This document shows, piece by piece, positions 35,573 through 45,113 of a DNA stretch of 64,000 nucleotides (its first letter is position 1; each line of letters opens with the position of its first letter). The notes under the pieces are model-generated. The model was not told the origin of the DNA. It was given only the letters and a program-made list of their open reading frames with translations, and made no database searches. The position numbers and the translations under genes were made by a program. The DNA lies in the NCBI GenBank assembly GCA_965218055.1, contig CBDCKA010000002.1, positions 1,488,001 through 1,552,000 of the forward strand, given 5' to 3'. This DNA is from CBDBKE01 sp965218055 (GTDB taxonomy: Bacteria; Acidobacteriota; Terriglobia; JAJPHL01; JAPKYU01).

Positions 35573-36778
35573 TCAGGGTCTCCATGGTTTGCTTGGGCGC
35601 GATGGCAGCTCAATCTTCGGAGTTGTTGGTTGCTCGGATTTACGCGTCGAGAGCACCACCAGCGTAACTGCAGGCACACTTCCTTGGAGATGTTTCTGGT
35701 TTGGGTACTTTGCCATCACAGCATCAGCATCACGTCTGCCAAAGGCATTGCGCAAGTAGTCTCCGATCTTCGCGAATTCTTGGTCTGTGAGGAGTTCTTT
35801 GTACTCCCGCTCAAGCACAGCGATCCATTCGAAGAACAGCTTTGCCTTGCGCGTTTTTTCGGTCCATTTGTCGGCGAAGTTCTCCTTTGGGTTCACGGGA
35901 TTCGGCACCCACCAGGCCCCGTTGCGTTTCTCGATGTAATTGCGCATGCGTGGTATTACATCCAGCACGGCTTCCGCGAGGTCATCTTCGTTGTTATAAG
36001 CCTGCGCTGCGAGCGTGGTTATGATGATCGAGATGGGCTTATCTTCATCGTCGTTGAAGCGCACGTCCCGGTGGCGTTTGAGGATTTGGATCAGACGCTG
36101 GAGTGGGGTGCGAACGTCGAAGTCTTCAATTTCCTCTACTTCCGCTCGTATTTCCATCGCGTGTAATTGCTTGGCCTTCTTGAGGCTCACACGCATGCAG
36201 TCCTTGAACCAGGCGATGTATCCCTTAGGATTGCTTCGCGGCCACTCTGAGTAGGGGTCGCTCCAGGTCTTGCGGTCAGTCAGGCGGATGGCGGTCTCCG
36301 CCCACTCCTTAGGTACACCGAACGCAACAAGCCAACTGTGGTCATCCGGGATCGCCGGGAGCACATCCAGATGGAACTTTGACGCGTCGGCGTACCGGAT
36401 CGTCCAGCAACGGCGTCCGCCGTCCCTTGGCTCGATCATGTCCTTGTATCGGCTTTGCGGATGCTTGAGACGGTTGCCTACCAAATCCTTCACTTGCTTT
36501 TGCGTGACTTTGTCAGGTGTGAGTTGCAGCAGACAGACTGTGTCCACGTCATACTCTTCGTCGCCGAGAGGCTTTACTGCGGTACCAAGTGCGAATGAAC
36601 CCTGGGGGGATATGGACGGTTGGTAGCGGGCCAATTCCGAGTCGTCCGCACCTAGCCATACGCCGACAGCCTCGTGGTGCTTCGTGGCTTCGCGATACTT
36701 GGATGGCGGAACATCGAGTTCGTCGGCAAGATCCCTGAGAATTTGGTTCAGACGTTTACGGTTAATGTGTTCGTTCAA
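35573..36778 (-). CDS. CBASS CD-NTase (cGAS/DncV-like nucleotidyltransferase)
   Basis: A 401-residue enzyme. The GS motif (PQGSFALGTAVKPL, G60-S61) is followed by the metal-binding pair D77/D79 (EEYDVDTV) and a third acid D138 (SKFHLDVLPA), so the active site is complete. It makes the cyclic oligonucleotide that activates the CapV phospholipase on phage infection. The start is a TTG at 36778 overlapping the capV stop (TTGA), a coupled start that may limit expression. Its C-terminus ends ...SRPSKPWRP, the site where an E2 would act. Confidence 0.9.
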   Translation of the reverse strand: MNEHINRKRLNQILRDLADELDVPPSKYREATKHHEAVGVWLGADDSELARYQPSISPQGSFALGTAVKPLGDEEYDVDTVCLLQLTPDKVTQKQVKDLVGNRLKHPQSRYKDMIEPRDGGRRCWTIRYADASKFHLDVLPAIPDDHSWLVAFGVPKEWAETAIRLTDRKTWSDPYSEWPRSNPKGYIAWFKDCMRVSLKKAKQLHAMEIRAEVEEIEDFDVRTPLQRLIQILKRHRDVRFNDDEDKPISIIITTLAAQAYNNEDDLAEAVLDVIPRMRNYIEKRNGAWWVPNPVNPKENFADKWTEKTRKAKLFFEWIAVLEREYKELLTDQEFAKIGDYLRNAFGRRDADAVMAKYPNQKHLQGSVPAVTLVVLSTRKSEQPTTPKIELPSRPSKPWRP

Positions 36779-37752
36779 TTTGAACTCCTTCCAATCGATA
36801 GAAACGCTGCGATCCTCGTTGCGTAGTGTGTGAAAATGTGATCCGCTTTGGCGATCCAGTCGTGTCGCTTTTCTGTCGAATCCATGGGCAGCGACTGGTC
36901 CGACTCGAACGTCAGTCGCAAAACCCGTTTCGGTTCGAGCGGACTCTCGCCCAACAGCAGGCAGAGCATGTTGTGGGCGTTGTCAGACTGGAGATTAAGG
37001 ATCAGATCAATGAATTTGCTGCCCCTCCAGCGGGTCGCAAATCCCCATCCCTGCCAGTTCCAAACCAGCCGGTCTTTCCACTTGCCTTTGCTTCGAGAGT
37101 AGAACGTCGTGCTTTTCCCCGTGCCAATGGCAAGGACGCGGATGTCTTCAAGCGGGATGCCCAATCGAAAATGGGCATCGATGGCTGCCACGAGGGATGG
37201 ATTGTTAGCCCAGATGCCTCCGTCGACTAGCTGGTAGATATCGTTGACCACATGTGGGTCGAAGTAGGTTGGTGCTGAGCACGATGCCAGGACGGCGTCC
37301 GATACGCGCACGTTGTGGTCCCTGACGAATTCCCCGTGATATTTTGATTTGAGGACATGCACGCAACCGTTACCGATATTGACCGAAGGCAAGATGAGTG
37401 GTACGTCAATGTCGCCCAGAGTCTTCTCGCGGAACACGTCATCCAGTAAATCCTTGAGCGTTCTGCTCGAATATCTGCTCGTGCATAACTTAAGGATGTC
37501 GAAACGAGCCCAGATCCGCGGCCTAAATATCGTCTTGCCGTGAGTCTTGTAAAATTCGCTCAGATCCGCTGCGGAAACTCCAGAGGCCAGTCCGGCCGTC
37601 AGAATCGCGCCTGTACTGGTTCCAGCCAGCAGGCCAAAGCGATCCCGCCAATCGATTTGCCACGTCTCTTCCATCTTCTTGAGCAGATGGGCCGCGAAGA
37701 GCCCACGGAACCCTCCGCCATCAATGGAAAGGATGTAGAAAGGCTCGCTCAC
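36775..37752 (-). CDS. capV: CBASS effector, CapV-type patatin phospholipase
   Basis: A 325-residue patatin-like lipase with all landmarks: oxyanion motif DGGGFRG (residues 11-17), nucleophile GTSTG (S46) and the DGG of the catalytic dyad (D177). CapV enzymes degrade the inner membrane once they bind the cyclic nucleotide, killing the infected cell. First gene of the capV-CD-NTase-E2 operon. No signal peptide, as expected for a cytoplasmic effector. The frame is intact. Confidence 0.9.
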   Translation of the reverse strand: MSEPFYILSIDGGGFRGLFAAHLLKKMEETWQIDWRDRFGLLAGTSTGAILTAGLASGVSAADLSEFYKTHGKTIFRPRIWARFDILKLCTSRYSSRTLKDLLDDVFREKTLGDIDVPLILPSVNIGNGCVHVLKSKYHGEFVRDHNVRVSDAVLASCSAPTYFDPHVVNDIYQLVDGGIWANNPSLVAAIDAHFRLGIPLEDIRVLAIGTGKSTTFYSRSKGKWKDRLVWNWQGWGFATRWRGSKFIDLILNLQSDNAHNMLCLLLGESPLEPKRVLRLTFESDQSLPMDSTEKRHDWIAKADHIFTHYATRIAAFLSIGRSSN

Positions 37753-37878
37753 AAATATAGCCCCTTCAGGTATCCGCCCAGCTTTGCCTTGAATCTGGCG
37801 ATCTCAGTCTTACGGGTAGACCCCCGAGCTGGCGGCGTACCACTGACATTTGGAGGCTGCCAGCACCCATTGAAATTG

Positions 37879-37892
37879 AGAACGTAAGTTCT
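37879..37892. promoter_or_regulatory. GAAC-N4-GTTC palindrome upstream of capV (SOS-box-like)
   Basis: AGAACGTAAGTTCT is an inverted repeat with the GAAC-N4-GTTC form used by Gram-positive-type LexA. It lies 127 nt upstream of the capV start in the divergent promoter region. The symmetry is seen; LexA binding is inference. Confidence 0.35.
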
Positions 37893-38001
37893 AACAGTCA
37901 TTCGAATCTTTAGTCTTCCGCTTTCCCGTCGTGTAAGATAGGACGAAGTCGTAAAATAAGCGGCGAGAAAGCAGCCGGATAATTACGTATTCGTCATCAA
38001 C

Positions 38002-38011
38002 TAGTATACTA
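38002..38011. promoter_or_regulatory. Palindrome overlapping the -10 of the CapH-like gene
   Basis: TAGTATACTA is a perfect 10-bp palindrome that contains TATACT (38005-38010), a plausible -10, but only 8 nt before the ATG at 38019. This would give a nearly leaderless transcript, or the site may serve purely as a repressor operator for the divergent pair of operons. Confidence 0.4.
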
Positions 38012-38018
38012 ACCAGAT

Positions 38019-38381
38019 ATGCCAAAGTCAACGCGACCGTCCGATGTCTTCCCAGAGCGTCTCCGCACGGCCCGCGAGAAACGCGGTCTGAGCCAGGGAG
38101 ATTTAGCGAAACGCGCCCGTTTTCAAGCGTCCGCCATTTCCCACTTCGAAACCGGGACTCGCAAGCCGTCATTCGACAACCTCCGACGGCTAGCGGATGC
38201 CCTCGACGTGACCACCGACTATCTGCTTGGTCGTGTCACCGACGCCCAGGCATTGGCGGGTGCTGACAAACTGCACCGCCACTTTAATCGCCTGACCACC
38301 GACGACCGCGACATCGCGGAAGACTTCATAAAGCTGCTAGCTGACAAGGCAAAAAACAGAACGAAGAAAGGGGACGGATGA
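38019..38381 (+). CDS. capH: CapH-like XRE-family repressor next to CBASS
   Basis: A 120-residue protein with an N-terminal Cro/C1 helix-turn-helix (RTAREKRGLSQGDLAKRARF, ASAISHFETGTRKPSFDNLR) and a helical C-terminus. It is divergent from capV and overlaps the next start as ATGA. In CBASS loci with CapH and CapP, CapH represses the operon until CapP cleaves it. Identification rests on the domain, the pairing with an ImmA/IrrE peptidase and the divergent position. Confidence 0.75.
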   Translation: MPKSTRPSDVFPERLRTAREKRGLSQGDLAKRARFQASAISHFETGTRKPSFDNLRRLADALDVTTDYLLGRVTDAQALAGADKLHRHFNRLTTDDRDIAEDFIKLLADKAKNRTKKGDG

Positions 38382-39256
38382 ACAAACCCGACCCTTACTG
38401 GCCAGCCACGCTTGCCGCGGAAAAAGTCGTCAAGGATCGCGACATCCTCACTCTTCCTGTAGATCCCATTGCGCTCGCGTGCGATCTCGGAATCGAGGTC
38501 ATGGCCAAACCCGCCAGTGCCCAAGGCGTCTCCGGCATGCTTCTGCGTGTCGGTGACACCTTCGGAATCGCTTATGCAACCCATATCGACAGCATCGGAT
38601 TCCAGAATTTCAGCGTTGCCCATGAGCTGGGGCACTACTTTCTGCTCGGTCACATCGACGCCGTTCTCTCCGATCGCGACGTTCATGAATCTCACGCTGG
38701 CTTTGCCTCGGGTGATCGTTACGAGATGGAAGCCGATCATTTCGCAGCCACGCTGCTGATGCCGCGTTCGCTGTTCACGAACGCCATGCGCGTGGCCGGG
38801 GACGGACTCCCGGCTATCGAGAAACTCGCAGAGAAGTGCCGCACTTCCCTAACTGCAACGGGAATCCGCTACACGAGATGCTCCCGCGACCCCGTGGCTA
38901 TCGTCCTCAGCACCGGCAGCCACATCAACTACTGCTTCATGTCGGACGCCCTCAAGGAAATCAAAGGCCTCAACTGGATCCGAAAGGGAGAAGGGCTCAC
39001 CAGGAACACTGCCACTTTTGCCTTCAACCAGAATCCTGAACGTGTCCGCCAGGCAGAACGTACCGAGGAGACCTCTGACCTGCAGGACTGGTTCGGCGGA
39101 GATCGCAGCCTGTCCGTGACCGAACAGGTGATCGGGCTGGGCAACTACGGAAAGACACTAACGGCGCTTACAGCCCTCGATATCGAAGAGCAACTAGAAG
39201 AAATCAAGGAGGACGAGGCACTGGTTGAATCGTGGATACCAAGATTCCGGCGCTGA
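38378..39256 (+). CDS. capP: CapP-like ImmA/IrrE metallopeptidase
   Basis: A 292-residue protein. The zinc motif HELGH (residues 82-86, in FSVAHELGHYFLLGH) is followed by EMEADHFAATLLMP, which provides the third ligand (E118). The C-terminal half may be a sensor domain. CapP peptidases cleave the CapH repressor when DNA damage produces ssDNA, switching CBASS on. Here it is translationally coupled to the capH-like gene. A general phage-type ImmA/ImmR pair is the alternative, but placement beside capV favours CapHP. Confidence 0.78.
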   Translation: MNKPDPYWPATLAAEKVVKDRDILTLPVDPIALACDLGIEVMAKPASAQGVSGMLLRVGDTFGIAYATHIDSIGFQNFSVAHELGHYFLLGHIDAVLSDRDVHESHAGFASGDRYEMEADHFAATLLMPRSLFTNAMRVAGDGLPAIEKLAEKCRTSLTATGIRYTRCSRDPVAIVLSTGSHINYCFMSDALKEIKGLNWIRKGEGLTRNTATFAFNQNPERVRQAERTEETSDLQDWFGGDRSLSVTEQVIGLGNYGKTLTALTALDIEEQLEEIKEDEALVESWIPRFRR

Positions 39257-39289
39257 AAAGGATGCGGCCATGTTTGATAAGTTGATCCG

Positions 39290-39441
39290 GGAACTATGCC
39301 GTCTCGAAGGCACCTAGCGCTTTCCCGTCTCAAGATGCCGGTGTTCTCAGAGTTGACAATACCCAGTTGCGACCATGCGCGCCGAGTAGTCCGCAGAACG
39401 GCAGCCAGCGCGTCGTTGATCGTGTGCTCTGTTGTCGTCAT
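39290..39441 (-). pseudogene. N-terminal scrap of a restriction/methylase-type protein
   Basis: From the ATG at 39441 the minus strand encodes MTTTEHTINDALAAVLRTTR and AWSQLGIVNSENTGILR, a start found in N6-DNA methylase/helicase proteins of restriction systems. It runs into the end of the capP-like gene, so everything downstream is gone. The rest of the gap (39442-39740) has coding-like minus-strand sequence (AEQWFKRHNPKAPAQGGARK) that I cannot assign. Confidence 0.35.
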
Positions 39442-39740
39442 TCGACCCTCTGAAACTCCCAGAGACGGTTCATGTTTTAACACTCATGCGGGGCGGCGCT
39501 GTGAAAACTACCGGTCGGGTCATGCCACCGGCTGCGCATTCTGCCTTGGATAAGACTCTCAATTCTCCCCTCCACGCGGTCCGGCCGGTCCCCCTCCTTG
39601 GCCGCCCGGCTCTTACGCGCCCCGCCCTGCGCCGGGGCCTTGGGGTTGTGCCGCTTGAACCACTGCTCGGCGCTGCGCGCGATGCCGTCATTGCCCGCTG
39701 GCCAACCGCTCCGCCGAGGCCCGAGGTGTCTCGCAGGCCA

Positions 39741-41501
39741 TCACCCCTTAGCTTCAATCACCGCCCCGATCTGGCAGATAGCGGCGACCGCAGCGTGAAT
39801 CAATTGATACCCTTGCATAACGAACGGTGACGAGTCGTCCACCCCAATCAAACGCATCGCGGCGTCGACATCATCGGACGGAAGGTGCGCATCCGCCAAT
39901 CGAAGCTCGTACACACCCACCAGCGGCCCCAACTTCTCCCGCGCATCGGCTGGATCGATCCTGGTTGCGAGCACCTTCTCAAGTGACTTCAGCGAGCCCC
40001 AAGATTCACCTTTCGGAGGAGCTGCAATCTTTTGCAGTTGCGTTTTGTCAATGTCGTCTGCAGTTATGCGTGCAAGATCCTTCGCGAGTGCGAACAGGCC
40101 TTTCCTGTCAGTGGCGTGGAATCGATGGATGTGGGGTATCAACTCGGCGACGTAGTTATGTTGTCGAAGAAACTTGATCTTCAATTTCGCCTGAGCAAGC
40201 GTTTGGAGCCGACTGAGTGCTTCTGTCAGCAACGCCTCTGGCGCGTGTGTCGCCGCCGGGCTTGCATCAACTTGCGAGGCCTTCAACTCTTCCGACAGCT
40301 TTCCTTCGGGGTTAGCGTTATGGGCGGCCCACACTCGTTGCTGCCACTCCGGTAGTAGGGCGACGTCCTTCGCATAGGTGTTCACAAGACCGATCTCGTT
40401 GATACCGAAATGCACGTCGTCACCTGGCGAACATGCCACTGCCCCGGTATCTCGCGTATACCACTTAAGCGACCCGCCGCGTCTATCGATGAGCGCGGGA
40501 ACGACTGTAGGCCGGAACCAAAGCCATCGACCTGACTCAAAGAGTTTGTCAGTGGTGGCCCGCTTTCCTTCGGGGTCGATGATGAACGATACCGACGCCG
40601 GCAGCTTGTCACCACGGACAATGGGGCTTTGCGATGCCGGTTCGAGCCATTCTGTGCGCCATAGCTCACCCAAGATTCGGTAAAGCTTCCTTCCTTGGAA
40701 CTGCCTCGTCCAAGAGCTCGATTGCACGTTCGCGTCCGTTGGCAATTCCAAGACTGGGACGTCGTCTTCTGGATTCACGTCGGTCCGGGACATGTGCATG
40801 ACGAACACCGATTCGCCGTACGGTCTGCCGCCTTCGTGAATGGCCATCCTGCGACCTACCCACCGATCATGTTCACCCTTATCCTCAACGTCGTCTGCCG
40901 CCCATGAGATGTGAGAAGCATCCTCGATGATCTCAGAGCGTTCCCGGTATGAACTCACAACTAAACCTATGTTGCGCGCACACAAGTAGTCCCGGAGGTG
41001 CGATGCTCGCACTTCCAACAGAGCCGCCGAGCCATCGGATGCACGGACCAAACGAGCGACTTCGATATAGTCCTCTTCTGGTCTAACCCACTTATCGCCC
41101 TCGCTCGTCAGGCCTAACGTGGTGACGAAATCCTGATGGAGGTGCCATTCAGACCGTTCCGCGCCGCCGAGCCACTGGTCCAGGACCAGATGAACGCCGG
41201 CAAACCTCCCCTGGAAGTCATCGTAAACGTCAGCAGGGACGTACCGCCCATTATCAACACAACCCGCGTGATTGTGACCGATACCGATGGCCTCCCAACT
41301 GAGGGTGAGTGCATCCGAGCGATTGTGCGCAGGCACTGCCAACGACCCGGCACCGAACCAGTCTTCGCGGAATCCGACAAATCCAAACTGGCCGACACGT
41401 TCGAACGCGCGAGCAGCTCGCAAGGGAATCCAGGACTTCGCCGCTAGGTTGCTACGACGAATGTCTTTCATTTCGAACCATTCTTGATCCATCATGCACA
41501 A
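39741..41501 (-). CDS. Large orphan protein in the defence island, no recognised family
   Basis: A 586-residue protein; starts at 41501, 41492 or 41471 are possible. It has no signal peptide or membrane helix. The N-terminal 200 residues are Trp/Asp-rich (WEAIGIGHNHAG, HLVLDQWLGG), the middle has strand-like SVSFIIDPEGKRATTDKLFE and DTGAVACSPGDDVHFGI, and the C-terminal 170 residues are helical (ALSRLQTLAQAKLKIKFLRQ) with a conserved-looking RLADAHLPSDDVDAAMRLIG end. No Walker, HEXXH, PD-(D/E)XK or nucleotidyltransferase motif is visible. It stands alone between the CapP gene and IS3 debris. The frame is intact and long, which argues for selection. Confidence 0.55.
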   Translation of the reverse strand: MCMMDQEWFEMKDIRRSNLAAKSWIPLRAARAFERVGQFGFVGFREDWFGAGSLAVPAHNRSDALTLSWEAIGIGHNHAGCVDNGRYVPADVYDDFQGRFAGVHLVLDQWLGGAERSEWHLHQDFVTTLGLTSEGDKWVRPEEDYIEVARLVRASDGSAALLEVRASHLRDYLCARNIGLVVSSYRERSEIIEDASHISWAADDVEDKGEHDRWVGRRMAIHEGGRPYGESVFVMHMSRTDVNPEDDVPVLELPTDANVQSSSWTRQFQGRKLYRILGELWRTEWLEPASQSPIVRGDKLPASVSFIIDPEGKRATTDKLFESGRWLWFRPTVVPALIDRRGGSLKWYTRDTGAVACSPGDDVHFGINEIGLVNTYAKDVALLPEWQQRVWAAHNANPEGKLSEELKASQVDASPAATHAPEALLTEALSRLQTLAQAKLKIKFLRQHNYVAELIPHIHRFHATDRKGLFALAKDLARITADDIDKTQLQKIAAPPKGESWGSLKSLEKVLATRIDPADAREKLGPLVGVYELRLADAHLPSDDVDAAMRLIGVDDSSPFVMQGYQLIHAAVAAICQIGAVIEAKG

Positions 41502-41767
41502 ACCCCATGAGCGCCGCGCATTTTAGACTTGGCCCCGCAGTTCTCCCAACGCTGGAGGATTATAATATTGCACCATGCCCGTAGTCGATACGCCCAATCT
41601 TCGAGGGCGCGTGATTGAAACTCGGTGCGGCGGCTTTTCTTTATCTTGCTCGCTTCCTTGCGGTTCCGTCCCGGCCGCCGCACCTGCCGCGTCCGATCCG
41701 GGCATTTCGGAGGTGGACTGTAGCGGCCCCCCCCTCTTTGAGACCCTGCGGGAAGGCAGTCAAGGCG

Positions 41768-41881
41768 ATGAGTAAGCTATTTGCCGAAGAGCAGATCATC
41801 CGGGCACTGAAGCAAGCCGGAGCCGGGGCTAAGACTCCGGACCTGTGCCGCCAGGTGGGCACCACTCCAGTTGCAGCGTAA
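41768..41881 (+). pseudogene. IS3-family OrfA N-terminal fragment
   Basis: 38 codons from the ATG at 41768 encode FAEEQIIRALKQAGAGAKTP and DLCRQVG, the helix-turn-helix start of IS407-type OrfA, then a TAA. The remainder of the 460-nt gap 41502-41965 shows nothing else I can assign. Confidence 0.6.
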
Positions 41882-41965
41882 TGCCAATCGGTTATCTGGA
41901 CGAATAGTCGACATAACTTAGATGCGGCCGCAAGGCGGTTCCGGATCGTTCTACCTACTCGGCCC

Positions 41966-43303
41966 ATGAACGGACATCTTCGTGTGGAGCATCTCGAGTC
42001 CTATAATCATGCCGTGGAAACCCTGTGCCGCGACTGCGGCAACCAGCCGTCCGCCGAGGCCGAAACCTGCCCGGCCTGGGGATCGGCACGCATCGTGCGG
42101 CACAAAGAGCTGCATGGTCTCACCATCGCCCATCTTGACTGCGACGCTTTCTACGCCACCATCGAGAAACGCGATCGGCCGGAGTTGCGGGACCTTCCGG
42201 TGGTCGTCGGCGGGCACCACCGAGGCGTCGTGGCCGCGTGTTGCTACATCGCCCGTGCCCAGGGCGTACACTCAGCCATGCCGATGTTCAAGGCCTTGAA
42301 AGCCTGCCCAGACGCCACGGTCATCAAGCCGGACATGAAAAAGTATGCTGCGGTGGGCCGTGAGGTCCGGGTGATGATGCGGAACTTGACCCCTCTGGTG
42401 GAACCGCTCTCCATCGACGAGGCTTTCATGGACCTCGCCGGCACGGAGGCTCTGCACCGTGGCAGCCCGGCGACGACTCTAGCGGCGCTGGCGCGCCGCG
42501 TGGAGGAGGAGCTTTCCATCGCGGTCTCCATCGGGCTCAGCTACAACAAGTTTCTCGCCAAGATCGCCTCGGATCGGGACAAGCCGCGCGGTTTCACTGT
42601 GATCGGACGAGCCGAGGCCAGGACCTTCCTCTCCGATAAGCCGGTTAGCCTGTTGTGGGGCGTGGGTAAGGCGATGCGCCAGCGGCTCCGCGAGGACGGG
42701 ATCACGCTGATTGGCGAGCTGGCCTGCATCGACGAGGCCGAACTTGTCGCCCGTTACGGCAAGATCGGGCGGCGGTTGTCGTTGTGCGCACGGGGCGAAG
42801 ACGACCGCCGGGTCGACCCCGAGAGCAAGGCCAAGAGTATGTCATCGGAAACCACCCTCGACAAAGACACCGCCGAGTTGGCCGGGCTGCGCCCGATCCT
42901 GTGGCAGCTCGCCGAGACGGTGGCACGGCGCATGAAAAAGGCCTGCATCGCCGGCAAAGGCGTCACGCTGAAACTCAAAACCGCCGACTTTCGCATGATA
43001 ACCCGCAGCCGCCGCCTGAAAAGTGCTACCCAGTCAGCGGAAGAGCTATTCTAGGCCGCCGAACCCCTGCTCGTTCAGGAAACCGACGGACGTGCCTTCC
43101 GCCTGATCGGCATCGGTGTTCATGACCTCGTTGAGGCCGGCCAGGTTGCCCAGGGCGAGCTCTTCGGCGGCATGGGGTCGACCGAAAGCAAGGTTGAGAA
43201 GGCGCTGGACGCCGTGCGGGAAAAGTTCGGAGGCGACGCCATCGTCAAGGGACGCGGCTTCGGTACCAAGCTTGAGCGGCAGGGACCCTCGAAGGTGGAG
43301 TAG
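41966..43303 (+). pseudogene. dinB: DinB-type DNA polymerase IV with an in-frame amber codon
   Basis: The frame is a Y-family polymerase: IAHLDCDAFYATIEKRDRPE with the first catalytic Asp, LSIDEAFMDLAG with the second pair, and the helix-hairpin-helix LWGVGKAMRQRL. A TAG at 43052-43054 stops it after 362 residues, but the same frame continues to 43303 with AAEPLLVQETDGRAFRLIGI, the expected end of the little-finger domain. The N-terminal extension has CRDCG and CPAWGS; related alphaproteobacterial proteins have a second CxxC here, so one Cys seems replaced by Trp. Activity without the last 80 residues is doubtful. Confidence 0.8.
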
Positions 43304-43320
43304 GTCAACCGGTCAGATCA

Positions 43321-44040
43321 TCAGCGGATCGGCACGACCTTCGATTCGCGATTCCTACCGGCCAGGAACTCCGCCCACTGCTCCATCAAGACGCGGCGGC
43401 GCTCGAACAGGTCCGAGCGGGCATAGGCGGCTTCCACCTGATTGCGGATCATGTGCGACAATGCCGCCTCCATCACCGCATGCGGCGCGTCGGTCTCCTC
43501 GGCCGCCCAGTCCCGGAACGACGAGCGGAACCCATGCGGCACGGCCGCGATTCCCAATTCCCGCAGCAATCTGCTGAGATCGCGATCCGGCAGGAGGCCA
43601 CCGGCTGGAGACGGAAACACCAGATCGGAAGATCTCCCGATTTGCCTCGCCCCGGCCAGAATCTCCCGCGCTCTCGTAGACAACGGCACCCGGTGCTCTC
43701 TCTGGTGCTTCATACGTTCCGGCGGAACCGTCCACACAGCCGCCTCCAGGTCGATTTCCTTCCACCGCGCCCTGGGCATCCACCCGACCGGCACGCCGTC
43801 AGAACGAGAAACTCGAAGCCGAGCTTGACCGCCACGGCTGCCCCGGATTGCCGCACCGTCCGGATCGCCCCGGCCACCTCCCCGTAGGGCAGCGCCTTGA
43901 AGTGCCGTTGGATGCCGCCTTGTTTCGGCAGGGCGGCCCCGAGCGCTTCCCCGGCCGGATTGTCCATCCGGTAGCCTTGGGCAATGGCCCACTGCATCAC
44001 CGTGCTGATCCGTTGCCGCACCCGCCGGGCCGGGCCACTG
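43321..44040 (-). pseudogene. P4-type tyrosine integrase, C-terminal part, frameshifted
   Basis: Two minus-strand frames join near 43790: first RQRISTVMQWAIAQGYRMDN and KLGFEFLVLTA, then ARWKEIDLEAAVWTVPPERM, HRVPLSTRAREIL, VPHGFRSSFRDWAAEETDAP and a final region around MEAALSHMIRNQVEAAYARS. These are catalytic-domain motifs of P4-type integrases (H..R present, terminal Y in EAAYARSD). The N-terminus is absent and one indel shifts the frame, so it is dead. Confidence 0.75.
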
Positions 44041-44178
44041 GAACATTGAATCCGCAGAGGCTAGCGCGAATTTCCGATGCGTGCCTGGCAGGTTTCTCCC
44101 TTCTAAACGGACTTGGTTTGAGTGCCGTTGTCAGCCGCTAGTCCGCGGCGGCCTTCATTTCATCTTTCGAGAACGTCG

Positions 44179-44523
44179 TTACAGCCAGGCGAACTTCACG
44201 GCGAAGAGAAATGCCACCGCGATCAATGTCGGCGAGCACTCACCCCGGCGTCCCGCCATCACCTTGATCAAGACGTAGGTGAGGAAGCCGAGGCCGAGGC
44301 CGTCGGCAATGGAGAACGTCAACGGGATGGCGATCCCGGTCATGATCGCCGGGGCGGCCTCGGTGACGTCGCGCCAGTCCACCTCTGCCAGTGGTCGCAC
44401 CATAAGACATGCGACATACAGGATCGCTGCCGCCGTCGCCTGGGGTGGTATGGACCCGGCCAGCGGCGCGAGAAAAAGGCAGGAGAGAAACAGCCCGGCG
44501 ACCACCTGTTGGTAAGAACTCAA
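44179..44523 (-). pseudogene. AzgA-type purine permease, C-terminal fragment
   Basis: The frame encodes QQVVAGLFLSCLFLAPLAGS, ILYVACLMVRPLAEVDWRDV and AIPLTFSIADGLGLGFLTYV, the last membrane helices of AzgA-like adenine/hypoxanthine permeases. The upstream three quarters are missing at 44523. Confidence 0.6.
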
Positions 44524-44760
44524 TGATCTCTGAGGGGCACGCGCTTTATCAGCTCGAATTCTGCGATGTGTTGTGGTCGTGATCGGGGAAGGGATCTGTC
44601 TGAAACGGAAGCCCTGCTAGCTGAACGGCGCCGTTCGCAAGAGCATATTGATTGCTAAAAACAGGTTCTGAGGACATGACGTACCAGCTTGAAGAAAAGT
44701 GCAAGAGGACGAAATGAAGGGGAGTCGTGGAAAGGGCGGCTCTGTGCCTCTAAAGAAGAT

Positions 44761-44907
44761 GGTACCGTATCAAAACCGTATCAAAACCCTATGTTCGGAA
44801 GCGAGTAGGGTTGCTAACTGAGCGAAAGCAGGTTCCCCAAGTTAGTGATAATACGAGGAAACGGATGGGAGCAATGTAACTGAAAGAAGGACGTGACCTG
44901 CCTTACA
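44761..44907 (+). repeat. Dispersed ~140-bp repeat, copy A
   Basis: Begins GGTACCGTATCAAAACC and ends near GACGTGACCTGCCTT. Copy B at 46099-46236 is in the same orientation and roughly nine tenths identical. It has no open frame. The 590-nt gap 44524-45113 contains little else. Confidence 0.7.
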
Positions 44908-45113
44908 AGCGTCGTCACCGCTTCTTTTCTCTCCATCGGTTACGTTAAATTCTTTGCTTTATCAACAACTTGGGGAACCTGCTCGCCGCTCACAGGCAAC
45001 CCCAATCCCTTCAATAAACCGGGGTTTTGATACAGTTGTGATACACGTGTGAAGCAGGCGCTCTCCCCTCCACGCCGTCTCCGTCCGTCACCGCCAGCGG
45101 CGATGCGAGATCA

